A stretch of 64,000 nt of DNA from NCBI GenBank assembly GCA_023375675.1, contig JALQBC010000082.1, positions 1 through 64,000 on the forward strand, written 5' to 3'. The notes beneath the pieces are model-generated. The model was not told the DNA's origin. It saw only the letters and a list, made by a program, of their open reading frames with translations, and did no database searches. The position numbers and the translations under genes are program-made. This document shows positions 24,894-34,333 of the stretch, in pieces; positions within the stretch are counted from its first letter, which is position 1, and each line of letters opens with the position of its first letter. This DNA is from Cytospora piceicola (Eukaryota; Ascomycota; Sordariomycetes; Diaporthales; Cytosporaceae).

Positions 24894-25124
24894 TAAATAT
24901 ATAAATTAGCTAATAAACTAGTTAGTTATAAAGTAAATAAATAAATATTTCGCTGCTTAAGGCTGCGAAGGAGATAATAAAGTAACGCTTAAAAGGCGTT
25001 ACTTTATCGGATTTAAAGCAGCTTAAGCGGCGTATCTAACTATTTAACTAAGTAGCTATTAAGTTTCCGATCCTTCTTAACAGAAGGCCTTCTTAACAGG
25101 CGGTCCTACTACTGTTCTCTAGTT
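23641..25124 (+). mobile_element. Composite repeat element, copy F (complete apart from a nested MITE)
   Basis: Begins TGCCTTTTATTAAGAAGG. It is interrupted at 23888-24456 by a TA-flanked MITE and resumes at 24459 (ACTTTAAGACC...). It then continues through the 3' part of the 5' block, a long clean (AAGT)n tract (about 24740-24895), the hairpin at 24951-25032, and CCTTCTTAACAGAAGGC at 25072-25088. The end is TTCTCTAGTT. With the MITE removed it is about 915 bp and shows the full domain order of the family. Confidence 0.75.
23888..24456. mobile_element. TA-flanked MITE (569 bp) nested in copy F
   Basis: The two ends are imperfect inverted repeats: the left has AGAAAATAACCGATTA and CTATAGTAAACC, and the right, inverted, has TGAAAAATAACCGATTA and CTATAGTAAACC. 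Comparison with uninterrupted family copies shows that the host sequence continues exactly across a duplicated TA (23886-23887 and 24457-24458). A TA duplication suggests a Tc1/mariner-type non-autonomous element. No transposase frame is present. The interior is heavily AT-rich. Confidence 0.65.
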
Positions 25125-25552
25125 AAATATATATACTTAGTTTATAATATAATGTTTATTTTCCTATATAAAATTTATAAATTTTAAATATATATATACT
25201 TTTTATTATTAAAAAAAAGGAAAAAGTAAAAGAAAAAAAATGTTATTATTATTATTTCTATTTATACTATAAAATAGCTAATGTAGTAGTAATAGTAAGC
25301 TAGTAGGTACCTAGGTACGTAGTACCGTGTCTCTGCCCCGCCATTACCCCGCACCGTTGAGTTTTGATACGAGTTGCAGTTGACGTAGATAGGGCTGGTA
25401 GGTACTTAGGCCTGCTAGGTAGTATCTTCCCCGGGCCATTCCCTGTCTGCTGGTCCACTAAATGGCACAAGCTACCCCACCTGTCACCTCCAGGGCTGTC
25501 AACGATCGATCACTTACAGGGGAGTACCACAGGTACCAGCCCGTAGTATACC
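25125..25552. other. AT-to-GC transition, no gene
   Basis: AT-rich until about 25290, then GC-normal with no gene recognised. TAGGTACCTAGG-type words begin around 25300. Confidence 0.6.
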
Positions 25553-25745
25553 TGTTACAGTATACCTAGGTACCTAGGTATACACTACCTAGGTACCTAG
25601 GTATACACTACCTAGGTACCTACGTACCTTCAGGTACTACAGCCCTTCATCCTCACAAATTCTACAGCCTTACCTACAGCCTTACCTACCTAGGTACCTA
25701 AGTACCTAGGTGCCCAGGTGCCCAGGTAGGCATGTACCTAGGTAA
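25553..25745. repeat. CCTAGGTA palindromic repeat cluster
   Basis: Repeated CCTAGGTAC/GTACCTAGG words, including two consecutive units of TACACTACCTAGGTACCTAG type, cover about 190 bp. Each unit is its own reverse complement, so the tract can form alternative foldbacks. Similar CCTAGGTA-rich tracts are familiar from Sordariomycete intergenic DNA (general knowledge). Confidence 0.75.
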
Positions 25746-25901
25746 CTTGGAATAATTGCAGACCAGACGGGGGCGCCTGCCTGTACCAGCTGCAACCTCA
25801 AACCCCATTTTATATTATTTATTTCCCTTTTCCACCAAACACCAAACACCAAACCACAACACTACCGAACATTCTTCAACCATCACATTACATCACAACA
25901 T

Positions 25902-25902
<1 letters not shown>

Positions 25903-25937
<35 letters not shown>

Positions 25938-25940
25938 CAC
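25903..25940. repeat. (CA)n microsatellite
   Basis: About 17 CA units. Similar CA tracts lie at 28281-28301 and 29298-29323 (the last fused to CG repeats), a CT tract at 26957-26980, and an ACGACGCAC-type tract at 28720-28792. All lie between modules of the degenerate array and may be part of the ancestral unit. Confidence 0.85.
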
Positions 25941-26004
25941 ACACATCACCTCAATCAATTTCTCAGGACCGTCAGTAATTGGTCCAGCTCGACCGTCTGA
26001 CTAT

Positions 26005-26295
26005 CTTGCCCTGGCTGGAGATGCGGTGGGCTTGGGTGACTCTTGCGGAAGTCTTCCCATGTAACGCCACGGTCTCTGTAGTTTTGGACTCGGGCCTCGT
26101 GCTCCGGTCTGATGATGCACGCTGCCTGTGACTCCCCTGATCGCCCGTGCTCCCCACACACCTGTCTAGGCCTCCTCTCTCTCTGGCCCGCTATGACAAC
26201 TACCTGTGGAGATGTCCTAGCCCTGGTGGCTGCAATGGACGAGGGCCTGTTTTGCATGATGGCGGCTGTTCCTGGCGGCTGGGTACTCGACGACG
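26005..26295 (+). repeat. Degenerate array, module 1
   Basis: Two conserved words define a module. The first (G) has GCGGTGGGCTTGGGT, then TAACGCCACGGTCTCTG, then GCACGCTGCCTG and CCGTGCTCCCCAC. The second (M) has GGAGATGTCCTAGCCCTGGT, ATGGACGAGGGCCTGTTTTG and GGCGGCTGGGT. No protein frame is shared by all copies. A 194-codon minus-strand frame spans this copy but is not kept in the others. Confidence 0.65.
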
Positions 26296-26952
26296 GCGAC
26301 CTTCTAACGATCCATCTCCCAACGACCGACCCATCTTCCAAAATGAACTGACTACCTACTCTTCCGACTGGCTGCCTTGCTCGACGACCTCGAAGGATTC
26401 CCCCCACGGGCTCAAACCTTTCCCTCTTCTCTGTCTCTGTCTCTCTCCCTTTCCCTTCACCGCAATCAAGAGATATAATCAACAACAACAACAACAACAC
26501 CGACACCAACACCAACAACACCAACAACACCACCACCATGTCGAGCTATCCACATCACGAGACGCGCCCGGGCCCACGCTCACGAGATGTAATCAATCTT
26601 TAAGTTAATAGCCGCGTCAAGCTCGCAGCCAGCCATCCTTCCTCCTATCCTCCCACCCCCACCCCCACCACACATTACAGACCCAAGTCCTGCTTCCTCC
26701 AGTTACCTTTTACCTGCTTCATTCCTGCTAACTCTCTTCTCGCCGTATTTCCCAGTCACCTCTCTCTCATTCGGAGCCACACGTCGAGCTGTGCCATACC
26801 CGAGCCTTCCCCTGGAACTTCCCGCAACGTTTTGAACCCTGAACCTTGAACTTCTACCGTCCTCGCTCATCCTCATTGTCTTCATCCCGTTGCCTCTCAC
26901 AATCACGGCCCTCCACTTGCAATCCTTGCAGTCAGCATAAATCAAGTTCGCT

Positions 26953-26984
<32 letters not shown>

Positions 26985-27261
26985 TCGCTCGCTCAAACCT
27001 TCGCACGAGACCCGTACTGACCCATCTTCACCCACAGACTTCACCCCCCCGCACCGCACCGTCACCGTCGCTTGCATAAACAGCAATACCCCTCCCTCGA
27101 TAACAACGCGCCGCTGTCCAACTCTGCATTCGGGCACCACCTTGTCGTCTTGCGCTTTCAACGGCCCACTCCATACATATACACACACGCACTGAAAGAG
27201 AAGAGAATGGAGAAAGAAGAGGATCTGGCCGCCTTGGAGACCCGGCCTCACAGCCGTGCGG

Positions 27262-27540
27262 TCTTGGAGATGCAGTGGGCTTGGGTATACGGTTCGCCAG
27301 TCCCATATAACTCCACGGTCTCTGCAGTCTCACTCCGCGACGCGGTGGGCTTGAGTTCCGACCTCATCTAACTCCACGGTCAAAGAATGGTCTGCACGCT
27401 GCCTAGACCCCGGATTGCCCGTGCTCCCCACACCGTCTAGGCCTGTGCCCGCGATGACAATGTGGAGGTATCCTATGCCCTGTGGCCACGATGGACGAGG
27501 GCCTGTGCATGATGGTTGTTCTAGGTGGCTGGGCTTTCTT
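27262..27540 (+). repeat. Degenerate array, module 2
   Basis: The G word occurs twice (27268 and 27339, each ending in AACTCCACGGTC), followed by GTCTGCACGCTGCCTAGACC, CGTGCTCCCCACACCGTCTA, and the M word with CCTATGCCCTGTGGCCACGA. This is the most complete copy, with all sub-words in the same order as module 1. Confidence 0.7.
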
Positions 27541-28344
27541 CATCTGAACCTGACTTTTGCCTCGACACTGACCTCGACCTCGGTTCCCGACCGTGACCCC
27601 AGATCCAACCCTCCCTCACATTTGCACCTAGTTTGCCCTCTGCACTCTGCCATCTTCTGGCTCGATATCGATGCTTGTTCCAACATCAACGCCCTGCAGG
27701 TTTGCTTCTGTTACTTTAGCAGCGCCCTTGTGTTCTCCTGCCCTCTTGCTCTCGTCAGACCTCGGACCTCAGCTTGCTGCTTGCACATTGAAGCTGGCGC
27801 CCCCATCAGACCTGCCGCCACCAACATCGCTCCCCATGTCCACGACCAGGTCCCCCCCCCCAGCCCCTAGTCCTCGGCTCACTGTACGAGGCTCCTCATC
27901 GAGGCCACACTGCATTTTACACATCCTCCTTTGCTGACACGACAAGAGCAACGGCAACACTGTCATCGTCGGCTTCGCATTGTTGAAGCGTCGTCACGCC
28001 CGACTCATTGCGTGTCCTTCCCTTGTGTGTCCTTCCCCGTTATCCACCTAACTAATCTCGGTCTTCGTTGCTTCGGCCAGCCCGTCTCCTTTTCGGCAGC
28101 TGTTCATACTCTCGACGTTCATACTCTCGACGTGTAACAGGCCTCGTTTGCCAATCACACCCCCCCGCCCCCCCACCGTACCTGTGCAGTCGGCATATCC
28201 AAACACCCTGCAAGTCGCACATCGCACGGACAGACTATACAATCCCACCAAAACCGGTCGTCGGCCTCGGGCCGTGCCGTAAACACACACACACACACAC
28301 AACATACAGGAGCAAAGGAGTTCTTGCCTCGGCTCTTGGCCGCC

Positions 28345-28620
28345 CTGGCTATGATGCGGTGGGCTTGGGTGGTTGCACTGCGGCTGGCCTTCCCTTGTAA
28401 CTCCACAGTTATAATGGGGATGCGGTAGGCTTGGGTTCCGACCTCATGTAACTCCACGGCCAACCGGTCTGCACGCTGCTCTGACCCCTGATTCCCGTCC
28501 CTACCCTCCCTAACGTCTACTTCACCAGGGGACACTATAACAATGTTGGAGATGTCCTGGTGTCTTTGGGGGGGCTAGTGATGAGGGCCTGTTAGATGAA
28601 GGCTGTTCCTTGCTGTTGAG
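28345..28620 (+). repeat. Degenerate array, module 3
   Basis: Again has a doubled G word (28356 and 28420), GGTCTGCACGCTGCTCTGAC, and a shortened M word (GGAGATGTCCTGGTGTCTTT, GATGAGGGCCTGTTAGATGA). The G-doubling shared with module 2 suggests these two are closest relatives. Confidence 0.65.
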
Positions 28621-29288
28621 CCGTCTCGCGTACGCTCTCATCCGAAATCAATCAGAGGCCATCACCAGCAAGAAACAAGATATGTGGACGTTCCAACAAC
28701 AACAACATCTGCCCACACGACGTACACGACACACACGACGCACACGACGCACACGACACACACACGACGCACACGACGCACACGACGCACACGCGTCTCG
28801 ACCGTTTAGGTACTGCTTCATCTTACCCTCTTGAATCCTCGTCCTTGTATTCAGTCCCGCTCCTAGGGTCTGCCTCTCACTAATTAATCTCGGGCCGTCA
28901 GATTTGGTCCCCAACACCGACCACAGCGACCCTGGGACCACCACCACAGCCCGTTTACCCTTTTTCTGGTCTCTTTCCTCCACCATCCCCGCCAAACTGT
29001 CACACGTTCTCATCCTTGCTCATTTCATCTCTTACACTACTCTTCACACATCCCTCGCTGCTCGGAGTCCGAGGTCAAGGCTACATTCCGCAGCATCGAC
29101 AACCCGTTTCCATCTCCACCTCCACCTTTCTGTCCCAATGTTACCCATTTTCAATGCCTGATTTCATTTGTGCTGCTCCTTGCTAATTCGGAACAACACA
29201 CAGAATGGGAAACCTTTGTGACCCCTTAAAGAATAACAACACAACTCCTCAAATGCCTCAGAAGCCGCACGTCGAGCTGCGTCGCGCG

Positions 29289-29328
<40 letters not shown>

Positions 29329-29364
29329 AGGAGGATAATCTCTGGCTATCCACAACTGCGGCTG

Positions 29365-29525
29365 TAAGGCGGCGTGCTTGGGTGAATTATTTGGGAGTCT
29401 TCCCTTGTGACTTTGTAGTTGCACGCTGCCTGCCACGCCGTCTACGCCTCCTCCCGCGTTGATACCGTGAAGGTGTCTTTTGCCTGGGTGGCTCCGATGG
29501 ACGAGGGCCTGTTATATAATGGGCC
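29365..29525 (+). repeat. Degenerate array, module 4
   Basis: A shortened G word (GGCGTGCTTGGGTGAATTAT, GAGTCTTCCCTTGTGACTTT) is followed by GCACGCTGCCTGCC, CCGTCTACGCCTCCTCCCGC and the M word (GGTGGCTCCGATGGACGAGG). CACGTCGAGCTGCG lies about 100 bp upstream, as in other units. Confidence 0.6.
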
Positions 29526-31374
29526 GATATATCATCCACGACCACGACCTCGACATCGCCTACCTTTCGCCATCTGTTTGTTTTGATGGGAAGAGGCTTC
29601 AAGGCCATCAATTACTCAAATAGCCTTGTCGCCCTCAGAACTCAGCTCCTTCCGAGTCCCTCTGCACACCTCTGCGTGACGGAGCCACACCTCGAGCTGC
29701 GCCGCGAACAAAGCCAAGTATTTACACACTCCCTTCACAATATCCCACCAATACCTAGCCCGGGCGACCCCCCACACCTCGCGCTGGCTTACCCTGGGCT
29801 TGTTGTGGACAGGACACTGGCGGGCTTGCTCGGCCTCTCTGTCCCCGGGAATAGATCGCCCGTTGGTCAGGAGGGACAGCAGCTTCGCGGGATCCTACGT
29901 GTCGCCACTCGTTTTCGAATATTCTCGTCAATCTTGGTCTGTTATGGCTTCCGAAGTTTGGTTTGTGTGCATCGACATCGACATCAACGCCAACGATGCA
30001 GTACCTTGTTCGTTTCCCAGCCCGCATTGTATGCAGGTGGCCTCTGATATTCTCATACACCCTGACCACACCCTGATAATCACCACTCATAGAGAGTACA
30101 ATCAACCAGAGCACCACGCTTGATTTGCCCTCTCAGTCCTCAAAAGGTCTCGCAACAATTGAGAAGTGCCACTCACATCGAGCCGCAGAGATGCCCAATG
30201 CACCTCCTCATCAGGTGCTTTGAATAGCCACACACCCTCTTCTTCGTCAACTTGATTCCTCGCCTCCGCCCTATATCCTCCAAGTCGTCCACCAGAACTG
30301 CCCAGGTGCGGCCGGGGTACCTTTCCGCCCTATTCAATTTCGGTTTCAACCTCGACCTCAATCTCAACCTTGTCTTTTCGAATCCTCGACGGCCCGACTT
30401 CCTTTGCCACCAACAAACAGGTCTTGTCTGTGTGCCAACCGATCCCTATCCTCTCGTTCCGCCATATATTATATCTGCCTCGCCTCAATCTCATTCATTC
30501 CTTGTTCCTTGACCTCGCAGCTCCAGGCTGGCGTCATCTGCCAATCGACTTGTTATTACTGACTTCGCTATGGCCACTTTCATCGCCAGCTAAAAAATTC
30601 AATGCGCAATGATCCCTTCCCTCCTTCTTTAGACCGCCTAGACTCGCCTCGTCGCAGTCCATCTCAGTCCATCTCAGTCCATCTCAGTCCATCGTCTGCT
30701 CTCAAGGTCTGTCATCATCCACCTCTCTCTCATTCTCTCTCGCTTTCTACGACGCCCTTTGCCTTTGGACATAAATTCGTTCCCTACCTGCCCAGCTGTT
30801 TCCAGCCTCGCTAACCTTTCCTCCATAGTCATCATCATCACTACCAGCGTCCGGGGGCTTGTTGTGGGAGAACCATTTTAGGTGGCCGTGACCCGGAGGG
30901 GAAGGGCAACTTAGGTGGCTACGGTCTTCTTAAATGATTCTACGGTCTTGCTGATCTGCACGCCGCCTGCGACCGCGGATTGCTTCATTAGGCTCAGCCC
31001 TTCTTCTCGACACCCGCCACGACGGCACCAGCCCCGCTCCGTCCCTCTATGCAGCAGAAACCGACTCCCATCTCTTGTTGTCCCTCGTCCAGATCTTGTG
31101 GTCTATCAGTTCCAATGGTCAAGTTATGTTTGGACTTTTCCGCCTTCTCCCTTTGCTGCCTCCCCTTCTACCTGGCCGTCAAAGCTGTGTTACCGGCGGC
31201 TAATAGAGATTTTATTTCCAGGTGCAAAGCATGTCCTAAACTGTAAACCGTTCGAGAACGTACCAAGAAAGAAGGCGGATGTTCGCTAGAGCCCTGGGTG
31301 GTCCTCTCTGGATTATATGCAGGCTGTGTGCAGCCTTGAGCCCTGCCTGCGAGGAAACGCTCACAATCTCCTTG

Positions 31375-31625
31375 GAATGCGGTGGGCTTGGGTGGTCTCA
31401 CTGCGGTTGGCCTTCCCAAATGACTCCACGGTCCCTGCAGTACACTGACTCCGGTCTTGTCTGCACGCTGCTTGCACTCCAGACCTGCCCGTTTTGCGCT
31501 CCAATGCCTGGGCCTCCAATTTTGGGCCCGTCATGGTTTGGGGATGTCCTGTGCCTTGTGGCTACCGTGGACAAGGGTCTGCGTAGGGTACCCGGTTGCC
31601 TCTTGTGGCTGGGTGCCCGAGTTGC
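31375..31625 (+). repeat. Degenerate array, module 5
   Basis: GCGGTGGGCTTGGGTGGTCT, GGCCTTCCCAAATGACTCCA, GTCTGCACGCTGCTTGCACT and the M word (GGGGATGTCCTGTGCCTTGT, GTGGACAAGGGTCTGCGTAG). Between 29525 and 31375 only weak pieces are seen (GGTGGCTACGGTC and CTGCACGCCGCCTGCGACCG near 30910-30980), which may be a sixth, badly decayed copy. Confidence 0.6.
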
Positions 31626-31759
31626 TTGTTGGTTGCCCGTTGCTTCTGGTTCTGGTTCTGGTTTTGGTCGGAGTCGGGTTGGTTGCACCTGGTTGTTGTC
31701 TTCCACTGTTGGCACCGTTCAGAGGTTCCCAAGGTTTGGTTGTCTGAGATGGTACCCCT

Positions 31760-33430
31760 AGTTATCCATCTCCCGAGCTCCGTGGGCCTGCTAAGCACCC
31801 CTCGTAGGCCCTCAAGTCTGCCAAGTGGCTAGACACTCCCTCCAACCCCGCTGCCGTCAGCTTTCGTCACCATCGCCATTACCATTACTATTACCGTCGC
31901 AATCCAACCTTCTGAACATTTCATACGGTCGGCCACACGGTTCACAACTTGACCTTTTCCCTTCTCCATCACTCTTTGTTGGCTCCGTCCCTCCCCGTCC
32001 AAGGTATCAGGGTCCCTATCAGGGCAGAACACTCAACTGGTACTTGCACAGCGACGACACCATGCTAGCCTTGCTTTCTATAGTAGTCTGTGTTCGGGGT
32101 CCAGTGCTTCGCTGGACAGAAATCGTGCTTCTTCTGACACAGCAGGTCCTCCGCCCCTAAGCAAACTGGCCATCAATCATCGACTGCACCTTCAGAGATT
32201 CAGCCTTTTTTGCTTTTCCTCGGTCTCGAAGCATACGATCACATCCATGACGACGGTGAATTTTCTTCGACATGCTCTTCCTTGCAACAACTTGCCTCTT
32301 CAGTCCACCACCTCAGGCCACCAACCTTTCCCGTCTAATTCTCTTTGTCTTCTCTCTCTCTCTGCCTCTCTCCATAAAGTCAGCCAATCCCAATTCGCCT
32401 TCTCAGTACGGTCAACCCTCGACTAACATCATCACTTAGCTTCATTTCGTCAGTTCGATCTCTCGTCTTCCAAACCTCAGTTTCCAGAGCACATCACTCT
32501 TACTTCCTCCGACTCCTCTCCATAACGCAATTAGCCGCTAATATTCCCTGCTTCCAGCCTCCGGCCTGACTAGGTCTACCTCGTCAGCTTCCAGGCTCCT
32601 TGAAAATCTGCTTGCCTCGCCTCATCCTCGTCCTGATCAGGTGCCTACGTCGCGGAGCCTGGCTACCACCATCACTACCGGAAGATGCACGTCGAGCTGC
32701 GCCCGTGACCTGCACTTTCCTTGATTTGCTTCTCCCACGCATTCTTGGTACCGCTGACCCTTATAGCATTTCATACAACCAGCCTTCTCTAACAGCCTTT
32801 TCCGTTTATCCTCTCTACACTTGTCGCGATCCTACCTAGTTCGTTGTTTGGAAAACTGCACTTATCCCATCAGAGTTGCTTTACATCACACATCACCTTG
32901 CTGTCACCCAACGACCCGCTCGTCATTAACCAGAACAGGTCCTTTTCTTTTGACCCTATCGTATCGACCGGACTATTTCCAATAATGCTCGACCCCTTAT
33001 AATGACGTGGTCTTAGCTGTGAGCCCACTGCTTGTATCAGATTCTTCTAATGTCGACACTCACTACTGATTTCTGAGGCTGAAGCTGACTTTGAACTCGT
33101 AGATGATTCAGGATATAGACGTGTTTAGAAGTGAGACTTATGTGGAGATTGAACTCGATTCGTCCTGTCACGTCGCTATTTAGCAGCAGATGTAGATGGC
33201 TGGGGGCCTTGTCAAAGAAACGACGTGATGCGGCGGTCTGGAGCTCATGATTTTATCTGCCTGCCCAGCTGCCATGTAGCCCGACATGTTGGACATACTA
33301 ATAGTGTAGACCGCTTCCTGACGACATGCTATCATCCTCCGTTTAGGATTACCGGCTCTCCGAAGCATGGAGGCTCTGGAACATAGCGTATATGTGTGCA
33401 TGTATGCATTTCCGTCCTCTCTCTACCAAA
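31760..33430. other. Pyrimidine-rich stretch without a recognised gene
   Basis: Strongly C+T-rich on the plus strand to about 33000, like the array before it, with one more CACGTCGAGCTGCG word at 32687. No frame over about 110 codons and no domain. The last 370 bp lie just downstream of the Ulp1-like pseudogene stop and could include its 3' untranslated region. Confidence 0.5.
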
Positions 33431-34333
33431 CTACACACCCAGTCCGCCCCCCAGGCCCGTGACAAAGGTCCACATGTCCTGCTTGAAGCCGTCCAAAGCT
33501 TTCTTCTCGTCGTCAATGATCTCCTGAAGCAGGTCTCGCACAAGCTGCACGACGGCCTGCAACTCACCATCACCGGTACTCAGCACTTCCTATGCTGCCC
33601 CGCCGACGAGATGATGTGCCTGCGGTGGTGATATTGGCGCCGCAGCCTCGCGAGTCGTTCTACCTCCTTTCGTACGGCACGGGGCGCGTTTCCTGGGCGG
33701 GCTATGCGGAACCCGCACGAGAGGGACTGCTCTACTTGGGCCAGCTCAGCCTCATCGTCCTGGATGGCCGACAGCTTGCATACTTGCGCTTCGTCTCGAC
33801 AGGGTGCTGCCCTATGACGTGTCTGGCGATGGCATCGATGGATTTCAGGTCGACCAGCCGCCCTTGCAGTACGGTCTGGCTCCTGCGCGATGTCTGTCGG
33901 ACCCTGGCGATAACTTGCGTGAGCTGTGAGAAGACCGACCTGCCCTCTTCCAGGTAGCCGGAACACGGCACAGGTAGGTCAGGCGCAACTGACAGCCAGG
34001 AGTCATCATCCCCTTCCAGGGGTTGCGGTAGCGAAGACGACGGGTCTGCTGCGATCTGTCCTCGCCGTCGTCGTTGTCCCCTCCCCCCCCCCGCGGAATC
34101 TATCTCCTGTAGCTGTTTCAAGAAGCTCTGGGGCAGCAGAGACCAGAGAGGAGCACGGTTGGCCATATTCATGAGGACGCAGCGCCACAGCCGGGCATTG
34201 TGCAGTACATACAGAGCGTCGGTAGCCGACTGGTGATGGTGAAGGCTAACGAACACGGCATAGATGCCACAGTTGTATCTGTCGGGCTGCAGCTTTGACG
34301 GTTCAGGTTGACCAGTCTCTCTGGTAGTCTTAG
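33431..34333 (-). pseudogene. Ulp1-like (peptidase C48) protease pseudogene, C-terminal part
   Basis: Read on the minus strand from the LINE junction, this part contains QPDRYNCGIYAVFVSLHH. The NCGIYA block (Cys codon at 34269-34271) matches the catalytic Cys block of Ulp1/SENP cysteine proteases, which cleave SUMO-type modifiers. A predicted helical C-terminal extension follows, ending ...MWTFVTGLGGGLGV at a TAG (33431-33433). Frame changes near 33790, 33640 and 33590, plus a stop, break the tail, so it is a pseudogene even without the LINE. The N-terminal part of the same gene lies at 40376-41835. With the LINE and one target duplication removed, the Cys block is in frame with the His block and 64 residues after it, close to the 66 of yeast Ulp1 (H514 to C580). 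Confidence 0.75.
34320..34333. repeat. 14-bp target-site duplication, left copy (LINE 2)
   Basis: TCTGGTAGTCTTAG is repeated exactly at 40376-40389. The pair brackets the LINE and lies inside the Ulp1-like reading frame. Confidence 0.9.

Noticed and set aside
25955..26539. 194-codon minus-strand reading frame
   Set aside because: It spans degenerate module 1, begins with a Val/Leu repeat encoded by AAC units, and is not kept in the other modules. Treated as a chance frame in CT-rich DNA.
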